64,000 bases of DNA from CAYWVR01 sp964461715 (GTDB lineage Bacteria; Planctomycetota; Phycisphaerae; FEN-1346), in contig CAYWVR010000002.1 in NCBI GenBank assembly GCA_964461715.1, forward strand, positions 1-64,000, in the 5' to 3' direction. The notes beneath the pieces were generated by a model. The model did no database searches and was not told the origin of the DNA. It was given only the letters and a program-made list of their open reading frames with translations. This document shows, piece by piece, positions 35,799 to 43,657 of this stretch (its first letter is position 1; each line of letters starts with the position of its first letter). The position numbers and the translations under genes are program-made.

Positions 35799-37184
35799 AT
35801 GCGACGACGAGTGTTCCTCAAGGCCGCCTTGGCCGGGACGGCCTCGATGGCCGCCGTGGCCCGGCGCACCCAAGGAGACCCCATGCCCAAGCGCCCCAAC
35901 GTCCTCTTCCTCTTCACCGACGACCAGCGCCACGACACCGTCGCCGCCCTCGGCAACCCCGATATCCGGACGCCGACGCTCGATCGCCTGGCGGCCGGAA
36001 GCACCGTCTTCACCGGGGCCCACATCCAGGGCTCCACCGTGCCTGCCGTCTGCCTCTGCAGCCGGGCGTGCCTCCTGACGGGACGAACGCTCTTCCGCGC
36101 GCCGCGCGACACGGGCCGCTTCGCCCTCTGGCCCGAGGTCTTCCGCAAGGCCGGCTACGCGACCTTCGGGACGGGCAAGTGGCACAACGGGCCGGCGGCC
36201 TACGCCCGCAGCTTCACCGACGGCGGGGCCATCTTCTTCGGCGGCATGTCGAACCACCTGAAGGTCCCCATCCACGACTTCGACCCCACCGGCCGCTATC
36301 CCAAGGAGGACCGCCGCATCGGCAAAGCCTTCTCCAGTACGCTCTTCTCGGACGCGGCGGTCGACTTCCTGAAGCGGCGCCGGGACCCCGAGCCGTTCTT
36401 CGCGTACGTCTCGTACACCGCCCCGCACGATCCGCGCATGCCGCCCCCGAAGTACGACGCGATGTACGACCGGGCAGCCGTACCGCTGCCCGCGAGCTTC
36501 ATGCCCGAGCACCCGTTCGACAATGGGGAGCTGAAGATCCGCGACGAGAAGCTCGCCCCCTTCCCGCGGACGCCGGAGGTCGTCCGGGAGCACCTCGCCG
36601 CCTACTACGGCATGATCTCCCACGTGGACTTCGAGATGGGCCGCGTCCTCCAGGCCCTCGAGGAAACCGGCCGCGCCGACGACACCATCGTCGTCTTCGC
36701 CGGGGACAACGGCCTGGCCGTGGGGCGGCACGGTCTGATGGGCAAGCAGAACCTCTACGATCACAGCGTGCGGGTACCCCTGATGATCCGCGCCCCCGGC
36801 GGCGGACGCGGGACCCGGACGGCGGCCCTCTGCGCCCTGCACGACGTCTTCCCGACCGTCGCGGACCTCGCCGGCCTGACCGTGCCGCAGACCGTCGAGG
36901 GCAAGAGCCTCGCGCCGCTCGTGCGCGGCGAGGACGCGGCGGTGCGGACCGAGGTGGGCGCGGCGTACAAGGATTGCCAGCGCATGGTCCGCGACGAGCG
37001 TTTCAAGCTCATCTGGTATCCCGAGATCGACCGCGTCCAGCTCTTCGACCTGGAGGCCGACCCGCACGAGCTGACGGACCTCGCCGCCGATCCCGACCAC
37101 GCGGACCGCCTCGGAGCGATGAAGACGCGCCTGGCCGCGTGGCAGGAGGCCCACGACGACCCGGGCCCGCGGCTCAAGGTCTAG
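35799..37184 (+). CDS. Sulfatase (S1 formylglycine family) with atypical CxCxR motif
   Basis: A 461-residue arylsulfatase-like enzyme, likely acting on sulfated polysaccharides. Residues 1-27 look like a Tat signal (RRRVFLKAALAGTASMAAVA). Metal ligands are visible in FLFTDDQRHD (Asp41, Asp42) and FAGDNGLAVGRHG. The formylglycine motif is Cys85-Leu-Cys-Ser-Arg89 followed by LLTGR, so the usual Pro at position 3 is Cys. An internal ATG at 35883 has a better SD (AAGGAG) than ATG 35799 and would give a cytoplasmic form without the signal; the longer form is chosen because the signal peptide is convincing. Confidence 0.9.
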   Translation: MRRRVFLKAALAGTASMAAVARRTQGDPMPKRPNVLFLFTDDQRHDTVAALGNPDIRTPTLDRLAAGSTVFTGAHIQGSTVPAVCLCSRACLLTGRTLFRAPRDTGRFALWPEVFRKAGYATFGTGKWHNGPAAYARSFTDGGAIFFGGMSNHLKVPIHDFDPTGRYPKEDRRIGKAFSSTLFSDAAVDFLKRRRDPEPFFAYVSYTAPHDPRMPPPKYDAMYDRAAVPLPASFMPEHPFDNGELKIRDEKLAPFPRTPEVVREHLAAYYGMISHVDFEMGRVLQALEETGRADDTIVVFAGDNGLAVGRHGLMGKQNLYDHSVRVPLMIRAPGGGRGTRTAALCALHDVFPTVADLAGLTVPQTVEGKSLAPLVRGEDAAVRTEVGAAYKDCQRMVRDERFKLIWYPEIDRVQLFDLEADPHELTDLAADPDHADRLGAMKTRLAAWQEAHDDPGPRLKV

Positions 37185-37203
37185 CCGAGTGACCATGATG
37201 GTG

Positions 37204-37228
37204 GCACGGACCGGGTGCCTGCCCGTGC
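37204..37228. repeat. Hairpin repeat (diverged GCCACGGGC family)
   Basis: GCACGG and CCGTGC form a 6-bp stem 20 bp after the sulfatase stop. The surrounding GATGGTGGCACGG and TGCCTGCCCGTGC resemble the repeat at 52209-52265 with several differences. It may serve as a weak transcript end. Confidence 0.45.
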
Positions 37229-37310
37229 GCGCTTCGACCCTCGACGCGGCCGGGCCCGGCTGCTATAGTGCGGCCCCGACGTCTCGATCCGCGAAAGGTC
37301 GCGCCCCGCG

Positions 37311-39503
37311 ATGGACATCCTCTCCGACCTGACCCCCGCCCAGCGCGAGGCGGTCACGCACAAAGACGGCCCGCTCCTCGTGCTCGCCGGGGCCGGGTCG
37401 GGCAAGACGCGGGTCATCACGCGGCGGATCGCGTACCTTCTGGCCGAGGACGTCCCCGCCCGCCGCATCCTCGCCATCACCTTCACGAACAAGGCGGCCG
37501 GCGAGATGCAGGAGCGGACCGATGCGCTCGTCCCGGGGTCGCGGGTGCCGCTCGTGACCACGTTCCACAGCTTCTGTGCCCGGATGCTTCGCGAGTACGG
37601 GGACCTGGTGGGCGTCGACCCGCGCTTCACCATTTACGATACCGCCGACCAGAAGGCCGCCATCAAGCGGGCCCTGGCGGAGCTGGAGCTCGACCCCACC
37701 CGCTTCAACCCCGACACGATCCTCGCCACCATCAGCCGCGCGAAGAACCGCCTCCAGCGAAGCGCCCGCTTCGCCGAACGGGGCGGCTCGGACTGGGCGG
37801 CCCGCAAGCTTGCCCGAGTCTACACGGCCTACGAGGAGCTCCTGCGCGACGCTCACGCCCTCGACTTCGACGACCTGCTCCTGGAGATGGCCCTGGGCCT
37901 TCGGGACCGGCCCGAGCTGGCCGAGGCCCTCCACGACCGGTTCCACTACATCCTCATCGACGAGTACCAGGACACGAACCACGCCCAGTACGTCATCGCC
38001 CGCGACCTCGCCGGCCCCCGCCGCAACCTCTGCGCCACCGGCGACCCCGACCAGTCGATCTACGGCTGGCGGGGGGCGGAGCTCTCGAACATCCTCGACT
38101 TCGAGAAGGACTTCCCGGAGACCAAGGTCGTCCGCCTCGAGCGCAATTACCGCAGCACGAAGACGATCCTCGCCGCCGCCTCCGGCGTCATCCGGTGCAA
38201 CCGCAGCCGCAAGGAGAAGGCCCTCCACACCGAGAATCCCCGGGGGGACCCGATCCGCGTCGTCCTTGTCGACGACGAGGAGGCGGAGGCCCGGTCCGTC
38301 GTCCGGCGCATCGGCGAGCTGAAGAATGCGGGCCTCGCCTACGGCGACATGGCCGTCTTCGTCCGCACCGCCGCCCTCATGCGGGCCCTCGAGGACGCCT
38401 TCCGCAGCGGACGCCCGCCCGTCCCCTACGAGGTCGTGCGCGGCACGAGTTTCTACGAGCGGAAGGAAGTCCGCGACATCCTCGCCTATCTCCAGGTCCT
38501 CCACAACCCGCGCGACTCGGTAAACCTACGCCGCATCATCAACACGCCGTCGCGCGGCATCGGGGAAAAGACACTCGAAATCCTCCAGGCGTGGGCCGCG
38601 CGCGAGGGCGTCTCCCTGCTCCAGGCCACCCGCCACGTCGCCGACATCCCCGAGCTGCCCACGCGGGCCCGCGGCGCCGTCCACCGGTTCGGCGAACTGA
38701 TGACCGAGCTCTTCGGCGAGCCGACCGACTCGATGGGCGACCTCCTCGACGCGGTCATCACGAAGACCCGCTACGACAAGAGCGTCGAGAGCGAGCCGGG
38801 ACGTCTGGAGAACCTGGGCGAGCTGGTGACCCTCGGCGCAAACTTCGACAACCGCATGGCCGAGGTCCCGGAGGAGGCGGCGCGACCGGGGCTGGAAGGG
38901 TTCCTCGAGACGGTCAACCTTTCCTCCGACCAGGACGCCTGGGACGAGGCCCCCGACCGCGTGCCCCTGATGACGCTGCACGCGGCCAAGGGCCTGGAGT
39001 TCCCCGCGGTCTTCGTCCCGGCGTGCGAGGAGGGCCTCCTCCCCCACGCCAACAGCCGCGAGACGGACGCCCAGGTCGAGGAGGAACGGCGGCTCTTCTT
39101 CGTGGGCATGACCCGGGCCCAACGGCACCTGACGCTCCTCAAGACCCGCCTCAGGCGGGTCCGCGGGCGGCTCGAGCGCTGTATGCCCAGCCGCTTTCTC
39201 CACGAGCTGCCCCGCGATACAATCAGGATCGAGAATGAGGAGACGGGCACCTCGCCCGCCGACGCGGGCGGACGTCCCTCGTACCGCGCCCCCGGGGCCC
39301 AGGCCCCCGTTCGCAAGGAACGCGACGCCGAGACGGGCCTTTCGGTCGGGGAGATCGTGAGGCACCGGACGTACGGCCAGGGCCGCGTCGTCCGTTTCCA
39401 GACCCAGGGCGGCCGGCGCATGGTCCGTATCCATTTCGCGACCGTGGGCGAGAAGCTCATGGACCCGGGGTACGCGAAGCTGAAGCGCGTCCGACGGGCC
39501 TGA
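37311..39503 (+). CDS. pcrA: ATP-dependent DNA helicase, UvrD/PcrA type
   Basis: A superfamily 1A 3'-5' helicase for repair and replication-fork maintenance, 730 residues. Motifs in order: Q-motif LTPAQREAV, Walker A AGAGSGKT (26-33), Ia FTNKAAGEMQER, II IDEYQDTN, III GDPDQSIYGWRGAE, IV RNYRSTKTI, V LMTLHAAKGLEFPAVFV and VI VEEERRLFFVGMTRAQRHL. The C-terminal ~60 residues (GEIVRHRTYGQGRVVRFQTQ) form the Tudor-like RNA-polymerase-binding domain typical of PcrA/UvrD. The start ATG 37311 is the first in frame. Whether to call it uvrD or pcrA is a matter of taxon. Confidence 0.95.
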   Translation: MDILSDLTPAQREAVTHKDGPLLVLAGAGSGKTRVITRRIAYLLAEDVPARRILAITFTNKAAGEMQERTDALVPGSRVPLVTTFHSFCARMLREYGDLVGVDPRFTIYDTADQKAAIKRALAELELDPTRFNPDTILATISRAKNRLQRSARFAERGGSDWAARKLARVYTAYEELLRDAHALDFDDLLLEMALGLRDRPELAEALHDRFHYILIDEYQDTNHAQYVIARDLAGPRRNLCATGDPDQSIYGWRGAELSNILDFEKDFPETKVVRLERNYRSTKTILAAASGVIRCNRSRKEKALHTENPRGDPIRVVLVDDEEAEARSVVRRIGELKNAGLAYGDMAVFVRTAALMRALEDAFRSGRPPVPYEVVRGTSFYERKEVRDILAYLQVLHNPRDSVNLRRIINTPSRGIGEKTLEILQAWAAREGVSLLQATRHVADIPELPTRARGAVHRFGELMTELFGEPTDSMGDLLDAVITKTRYDKSVESEPGRLENLGELVTLGANFDNRMAEVPEEAARPGLEGFLETVNLSSDQDAWDEAPDRVPLMTLHAAKGLEFPAVFVPACEEGLLPHANSRETDAQVEEERRLFFVGMTRAQRHLTLLKTRLRRVRGRLERCMPSRFLHELPRDTIRIENEETGTSPADAGGRPSYRAPGAQAPVRKERDAETGLSVGEIVRHRTYGQGRVVRFQTQGGRRMVRIHFATVGEKLMDPGYAKLKRVRRA

Positions 39504-39536
39504 CGTCGGCACCACACGAGGAGGGGAGCTTCTGCG

Positions 39537-40961
39537 ATGACGCACACACTGGCGTACCACTGGGAAGGCGCCCAGGCCGAGACCGTCGGCGAGGAGCACG
39601 GCCTGACCAAGGACGAGCGCGACGCCCTTGCCGACGAGACGATCGAGAAGGTCGGCCTCCTCAAGGGCATGCGCGCCCGGACCCGCTGGCGCGACCTGCC
39701 GCACGATCGGACGCTCAGCCAGGTCGACGCGGTCCTCGAGGCGGCCAAAGCGCTGGCGGGCCGGTTCGACGACGTCGTCATCCTCGGCATCGGCGGGTCG
39801 GCCCTGGGGCTGACGGCCCTCAAGACCGCCCTCTGCCCGCCCTTCTGGAACCATCTGCCCAAGCACCGCCGCGACGGACACCCGCGGCTCTGGGTCCTCG
39901 ACAACGTCGACCCGGCCGAGATCCAGACGCTCCTCGACGCCGTTCTCGACGAAAAGCGGACGCTCTTCAACGTCATCTCCAAGAGCGGCACGACGGCCGA
40001 GACGATGAGCCAGTTCCTCATCGTCCACGAGCTGCTGAAGGCCTGCGTCGGCGACGCGTGGAAGCAGCACCTCGTCGTCACGACCGACGCCGAGACGGGC
40101 ATTCTTCGCACGTGGCTCGGCAAGGAGGGGCAAGGCATCCGCTCGTTCGTCGTGCCGGACGGCGTGGGCGGACGGTTCAGCGTCCTCTCGCCGGTCGGCC
40201 TCTTCGGGGCCGCCATGGTCGGCATGGACATCGAAGGGCTGCTCGCGGGCGCCGCCACCATGGACCAAGCCACCAGGTCCGAGGACTTCGAGGCCAACCC
40301 CGCCGCCCGCGCCGCCGCCGCCCAGATCGGCCTGTACCGCAAAGGGAAGCGGATGAGCGTCATGATGCCCTACGCGGCGGCCCTCGAGGACGTGGCCGAC
40401 TGGTATCGCCAGCTCTGGGCCGAGAGCCTGGGCAAGCAGCGCGGCGACGGCGCCCACGTCGGCCCGACGCCCATCAAGGCCCTCGGCGTCACCGACCAGC
40501 ACAGCCAGGTCCAGCTGTACCGCGAAGGGCCGAACGACAAGGTCATCACGATCCTCGCGGTCGAGGACTTCGGCGTCGACGTCCAGGTGCCCCCGGCCCC
40601 GCCCGGCGTCGAGGGGCTCGATTACCTCGCGGGCCAGTCCCTCGCGAAGCTCTACCACGCCGAGCGGGAGGCCACCGAGTGGGCCCTCGGCTTCTCGAAG
40701 CGGCCCACCACGCGCATCACGCTGCCCGAGGTCAGCGCCCGCATCCTCGGCGAGCTGCTCCAGATGCTCATGGTCACCACCGCCATCGCCGGCGAGATGC
40801 TCGGCATCGACACGTACAACCAGCCGGGCGTCGAGGCCGGGAAGGTCGCCACGAAGGCCCTCATGGGCGCCGAGGGCCCCATCGAGAAGCCCGAGGAGAA
40901 GGGTCTGCCGGCCGAGGCCGCATCGATGGACGCCCTCCGCGGCCTCATCGGCGACGCTTGA
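39537..40961 (+). CDS. pgi: Glucose-6-phosphate isomerase
   Basis: Interconverts glucose-6-phosphate and fructose-6-phosphate. The 474-residue protein has GIGGSALGLTAL near 80 and the phosphate-binding SKSGTTAET near 150. The catalytic QLYREGPNDKVIT region and a Lys/His-containing C-terminus (NQPGVEAGKVATKAL) are present. Length fits the shorter bacterial Pgi form. SD GAGGGGAG precedes the ATG at 39537, 34 bp after the helicase gene, and a permease gene starts 4 bp after its stop, so these are probably in one transcript. Confidence 0.94.
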   Translation: MTHTLAYHWEGAQAETVGEEHGLTKDERDALADETIEKVGLLKGMRARTRWRDLPHDRTLSQVDAVLEAAKALAGRFDDVVILGIGGSALGLTALKTALCPPFWNHLPKHRRDGHPRLWVLDNVDPAEIQTLLDAVLDEKRTLFNVISKSGTTAETMSQFLIVHELLKACVGDAWKQHLVVTTDAETGILRTWLGKEGQGIRSFVVPDGVGGRFSVLSPVGLFGAAMVGMDIEGLLAGAATMDQATRSEDFEANPAARAAAAQIGLYRKGKRMSVMMPYAAALEDVADWYRQLWAESLGKQRGDGAHVGPTPIKALGVTDQHSQVQLYREGPNDKVITILAVEDFGVDVQVPPAPPGVEGLDYLAGQSLAKLYHAEREATEWALGFSKRPTTRITLPEVSARILGELLQMLMVTTAIAGEMLGIDTYNQPGVEAGKVATKALMGAEGPIEKPEEKGLPAEAASMDALRGLIGDA

Positions 40962-40964
40962 GCG

Positions 40965-41945
40965 ATGGCCCAGCTCGCCCTCTTCGTCGCGTGCATGGTC
41001 CTGGCCGCAGGCCTTGGGTACGGTCTGCGCCGGGCGGGGCTCGCGCGGCGGGGGTGGGCGAAGCCGGTGATGAGCGCCGCCATCATCGCGTGCGACGCGC
41101 CCATCGCGGGCCTCGCGCTCTGGCATCTGGCCATCGACGCCGACACGTGGAAGATTCCCGTCGTGGGCGGCGCGGCGGCCATTGCCGTCAGCCTCCTCGG
41201 CCTGGCCCTCGCCGCCCGTCTGCGCCTGCCGCGCGCCGACCAGGCCGTCTTCGGCCTCCAGGGCGGCATGGGAAACGTGGGGTATTCGCTGGGCGGCGTG
41301 CTCTGCCTCTCGCTCTGGGGCCTCCAGGGCCTCGCCCTCGAGCAGATGTTCTGCATGATGTGGCCGTTCTACGCGTTCCTGTTCTGCTTTCCGCTGGCTC
41401 GGCATTACGGGGAGCGGGCGGCTCTCGAAACGGGCGCCGCCGAGCCCGCCCCGCACCCACCGCGTCGGTCGCGCTACGTCCTGGGCATCCTCGGGCGGAG
41501 CCTCACGGACCTCCGGAGCTTGCCACTCTACCTGGCGACGGCGGGGTTGGCGCTGAACCTGGCGGGGGTCGTCCCGCCGGCCGCGATCCAGCGCTCGCAC
41601 GTCATCGAGGTGCTCATCTTCACGGGCATCGTCCTGCAGTTCGGCGGCGTCGGTCTGACGGTCCGCGTGGGGCAGATGCTCCGCTACGCGAAGCTCGCCT
41701 TGGGCACCGCCGGGATCAAGTTCCTCGTGCACCCGCTCGTGATGCTTGGGGCGGCGTGGGCGGCGGGGCTGGAGGGCGTGCCCCTGGCCGTCTGCCTCCT
41801 GCTCGCGGCCATGCCCTCGGCCCTGTATTCGGTACTCATGGCGAACCTGTTCGGCCTGAACCGCGATCTTGCGAACACGACCTTCGTCCTGACCCACGCG
41901 ATCTGCTTGGCCGCGGTGGTGCCGATCCTGGCGTGGTTCCTCTGA
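40965..41945 (+). CDS. AEC-family (auxin efflux carrier-like) permease
   Basis: A 326-residue integral membrane protein with about ten helices, beginning QLALFVACMVLAAGLGYGL. Conserved polar pockets of the AEC/Mem_trans fold (BART superfamily) are visible: GGMGNVGYSLGGV at helix 4 (~95) and ALYSVLMANLFGLN with NTTFVLTHAICLAAVV at the C-terminus. Members export or import small organic acids such as malate. It starts 4 bp after the pgi stop with no strong SD, suggesting translational coupling. The substrate is unknown. Confidence 0.88.
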   Translation: MAQLALFVACMVLAAGLGYGLRRAGLARRGWAKPVMSAAIIACDAPIAGLALWHLAIDADTWKIPVVGGAAAIAVSLLGLALAARLRLPRADQAVFGLQGGMGNVGYSLGGVLCLSLWGLQGLALEQMFCMMWPFYAFLFCFPLARHYGERAALETGAAEPAPHPPRRSRYVLGILGRSLTDLRSLPLYLATAGLALNLAGVVPPAAIQRSHVIEVLIFTGIVLQFGGVGLTVRVGQMLRYAKLALGTAGIKFLVHPLVMLGAAWAAGLEGVPLAVCLLLAAMPSALYSVLMANLFGLNRDLANTTFVLTHAICLAAVVPILAWFL

Positions 41946-41965
41946 CCTCTGTCCCGCCGAACGCC

Positions 41966-41995
41966 TTGTCTCGGCGCGGGCACCGCGCCTAGAAT
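41966..41995 (+). promoter_or_regulatory. Predicted promoter of the tiny lipoprotein gene
   Basis: -35 TTGTCT (41966-41971), 18-bp spacer, -10 TAGAAT (41990-41995), 33 bp before the ATG. The -10 and the 18-bp spacing are the same as those of the response-regulator promoter 208 bp downstream. Confidence 0.6.
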
Positions 41996-42028
41996 CCCAG
42001 ACACCGACGGGGGTCGTGGGGATGGGAC

Positions 42029-42115
42029 ATGATGCGTCGTATCCGAAGGGCGGTGCTGCTCGTGGTGGCCGGGGTGGTCGTGGCGCTCGCCGTGGCGGGC
42101 TGTGCGCCGAAGTGA
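42029..42115 (+). CDS. Tiny lipoprotein (entericidin-like)
   Basis: A 28-residue open frame, MMRRIRRAVLLVVAGVVVAL followed by AVAGCAPK. This is a basic n-region, a hydrophobic core and a lipobox AVAGC with the lipidated Cys at residue 25, leaving a mature lipopeptide of only four residues (CAPK). GGGGATGGG lies 4-8 nt upstream of the paired ATGs. It has its own promoter and stands alone between the permease and the response regulator. Its makeup is that of entericidin-like small lipoproteins; such tiny genes are often missed. Function unknown. Confidence 0.6.
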   Translation: MMRRIRRAVLLVVAGVVVALAVAGCAPK

Positions 42116-42173
42116 CCGTTCTCCTGTCTGCGGCCGGGGCGGCCGCACGCACGATTCAAGGCCGGAACTTCCG

Positions 42174-42203
42174 TTGACGGGGCCCCGCGCGCTCCTTTAG
42201 AAT
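42174..42203 (+). promoter_or_regulatory. Predicted promoter of the response regulator-DUF362-ferredoxin operon
   Basis: -35 TTGACG (42174-42179), 18-bp spacer, -10 TAGAAT (42198-42203), 48 bp before the response-regulator ATG. Confidence 0.62.
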
Positions 42204-42251
42204 TGGGGTTTACCGGAACCACGATCCCCGCACGCGCGAAGGAGTGAAGGC

Positions 42252-42686
42252 ATGGCGGAAGCCCCGAAGGGCAAGTACAAGATTCTCGTCGTCGACGACG
42301 ACACGGACATCCTGACCACGATGCGCTACGCCCTGGAGGAGCTCGACCAGCAGCTCTTCACGGCCCGCGACGGACTCGAAGCCATGGAGATCGCCCGGCG
42401 CGAGGACCCCGACATCATCGTCCTCGACCTCATGCTCCCGCGTCGCGGCGGATTCCAGATCCTCCAAAACCTCAAGGGCAGTGCCGCCATGAAGGGCAAG
42501 CGGCCGCTGATGTGCATGGTCACGGGCAACGAGGGGATGCGGCACAAGGTGTTCGCGGAGAGCCTGGGGGTGGACGATTTCCTGCGCAAGCCCTTCGCCA
42601 TGGCCAACCTCGTGGACGCGGTCCGCGATTTTCTGGAGCAACTCGAGACGGACAAGGTCGAGGACGCCAAGCCGAAATCGCAATGA
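42252..42686 (+). CDS. CheY-like single-domain response regulator
   Basis: A 144-residue stand-alone receiver domain. Acidic pocket Asp15-Asp17 (VVDDDTDI), phospho-acceptor Asp59 (IIVLDLMLP), Thr in CMVTGNEG and Lys in FLRKPFAM are all in place, so it should be phosphorylatable. It has no output domain; the short charged tail (VEDAKPKSQ) is unstructured. The stop overlaps the ATG of the DUF362 gene (ATGA), so it is co-translated with the redox genes downstream. No cognate kinase is adjacent; an NtrB-like kinase lies 6 kb away with its own partner. Confidence 0.93.
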   Translation: MAEAPKGKYKILVVDDDTDILTTMRYALEELDQQLFTARDGLEAMEIARREDPDIIVLDLMLPRRGGFQILQNLKGSAAMKGKRPLMCMVTGNEGMRHKVFAESLGVDDFLRKPFAMANLVDAVRDFLEQLETDKVEDAKPKSQ

Positions 42687-43657
42687 ACCGCCGCCGATTC
42701 CTGTGCCGCGCCGGCCGCTGGACCGCCGCCCTCTCGGCGGCCACCCTCACCGGGTGTGCCGGGACCCGTGACGACGGCCTCCCCTGGTCCCCCCGTCCTC
42801 ACCCCGCAGCCGAGGAGTGGAAGGGCCGCGTCGGCGTCGCCACGGGCGGTTCGTCCCCGAGCGGGCGCGTCCGCGCGGCCGTCGAGAAGCTCTGCGGTCC
42901 GGAGGGGTTCGGCGCCTTCATCCGTGCGGGCGACACCGTCGTCGTCAAGCCGAACATCGGCTGGCCCCAGCCCCCCGAGATGGCCGCCAACACGGACCCC
43001 GAGGTCGTGGCGGCGGTCGTCGAGATGGCCCGCGAGGCCGGGGCCGCCCGCGTCCGTGTCTTCGACAACTCCATCAGCACCGCCACCCAGGCCTACGCCT
43101 TCAGCGGCATTGAGACGGCCGCCCGCGCCGCCGGGGCCGAGGTCCTCCTCTGCGCCCCGCACCGCTTCCATCGCCTCCGGACCGAGGACCCCGACCTCGC
43201 CCCTGCCCTCGCTCCGTGGCCCGTCTACCGGGCCGCCCTCGAGGCCGATGTCCTCATCGACGTCGCCGTCGCCAAGACCCACAACCTGACCGCCGTCACG
43301 CTCTGCATGAAGAACCTGATGGGCCTGCTGGGCGGGGACCGCGGGAAGATGCACCCCCGGATCGGCACGAACCTCGCCCACCTCGCCGCCGCCTGCCCCC
43401 CCACCTTCTCAATCCTCGACGCCACGCGCCTCCTCGCCCGGAGCGGCCCGAGCGGCGGACGCACGGACTTCGTCGTCCCCGCCGAGACGATCGTCTGCGG
43501 AACGAGTCCCGTGACGGTGGACGCGTGGGCGGCGGACGCGGCCCACCTGCCCTGGCCCGCGGGCCACCCGCCCGCCGGCGAGATCGAGCATATCGCCCGC
43601 GGGGCCGCCGCCGGGCTCGGCATCGCGGATCCGGCCCGCATCGAGGTGGCGGCGTGA
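42683..43657 (+). CDS. DUF362-domain protein with Tat/lipoprotein-like signal
   Basis: A 324-residue protein with N-terminus MNRRRFLCRAGRWTAALSAA then TLTGC, which combines a twin-arginine-like motif and a lipobox. The DUF362 core is clear: GDTVVVKPNIGW, VVAAVVEMAREAGAARVRVF and DVAVAKTHNLTAVTLCMKNL. DUF362 proteins often sit beside or are fused to 4Fe-4S ferredoxin domains; here the next gene encodes a polyferredoxin and overlaps by GTGA. An electron-transfer or metal-centre role outside the cytoplasm is inferred. The ATG overlaps the regulator stop; a longer upstream frame is rejected. Confidence 0.85.
   Translation: MNRRRFLCRAGRWTAALSAATLTGCAGTRDDGLPWSPRPHPAAEEWKGRVGVATGGSSPSGRVRAAVEKLCGPEGFGAFIRAGDTVVVKPNIGWPQPPEMAANTDPEVVAAVVEMAREAGAARVRVFDNSISTATQAYAFSGIETAARAAGAEVLLCAPHRFHRLRTEDPDLAPALAPWPVYRAALEADVLIDVAVAKTHNLTAVTLCMKNLMGLLGGDRGKMHPRIGTNLAHLAAACPPTFSILDATRLLARSGPSGGRTDFVVPAETIVCGTSPVTVDAWAADAAHLPWPAGHPPAGEIEHIARGAAAGLGIADPARIEVAA

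Noticed and set aside
38526..42152. 1208-codon open frame on the minus strand
   Set aside because: It is antisense to the helicase, Pgi and AEC permease genes, which carry full motif sets. Long open antisense frames are expected at this GC content.
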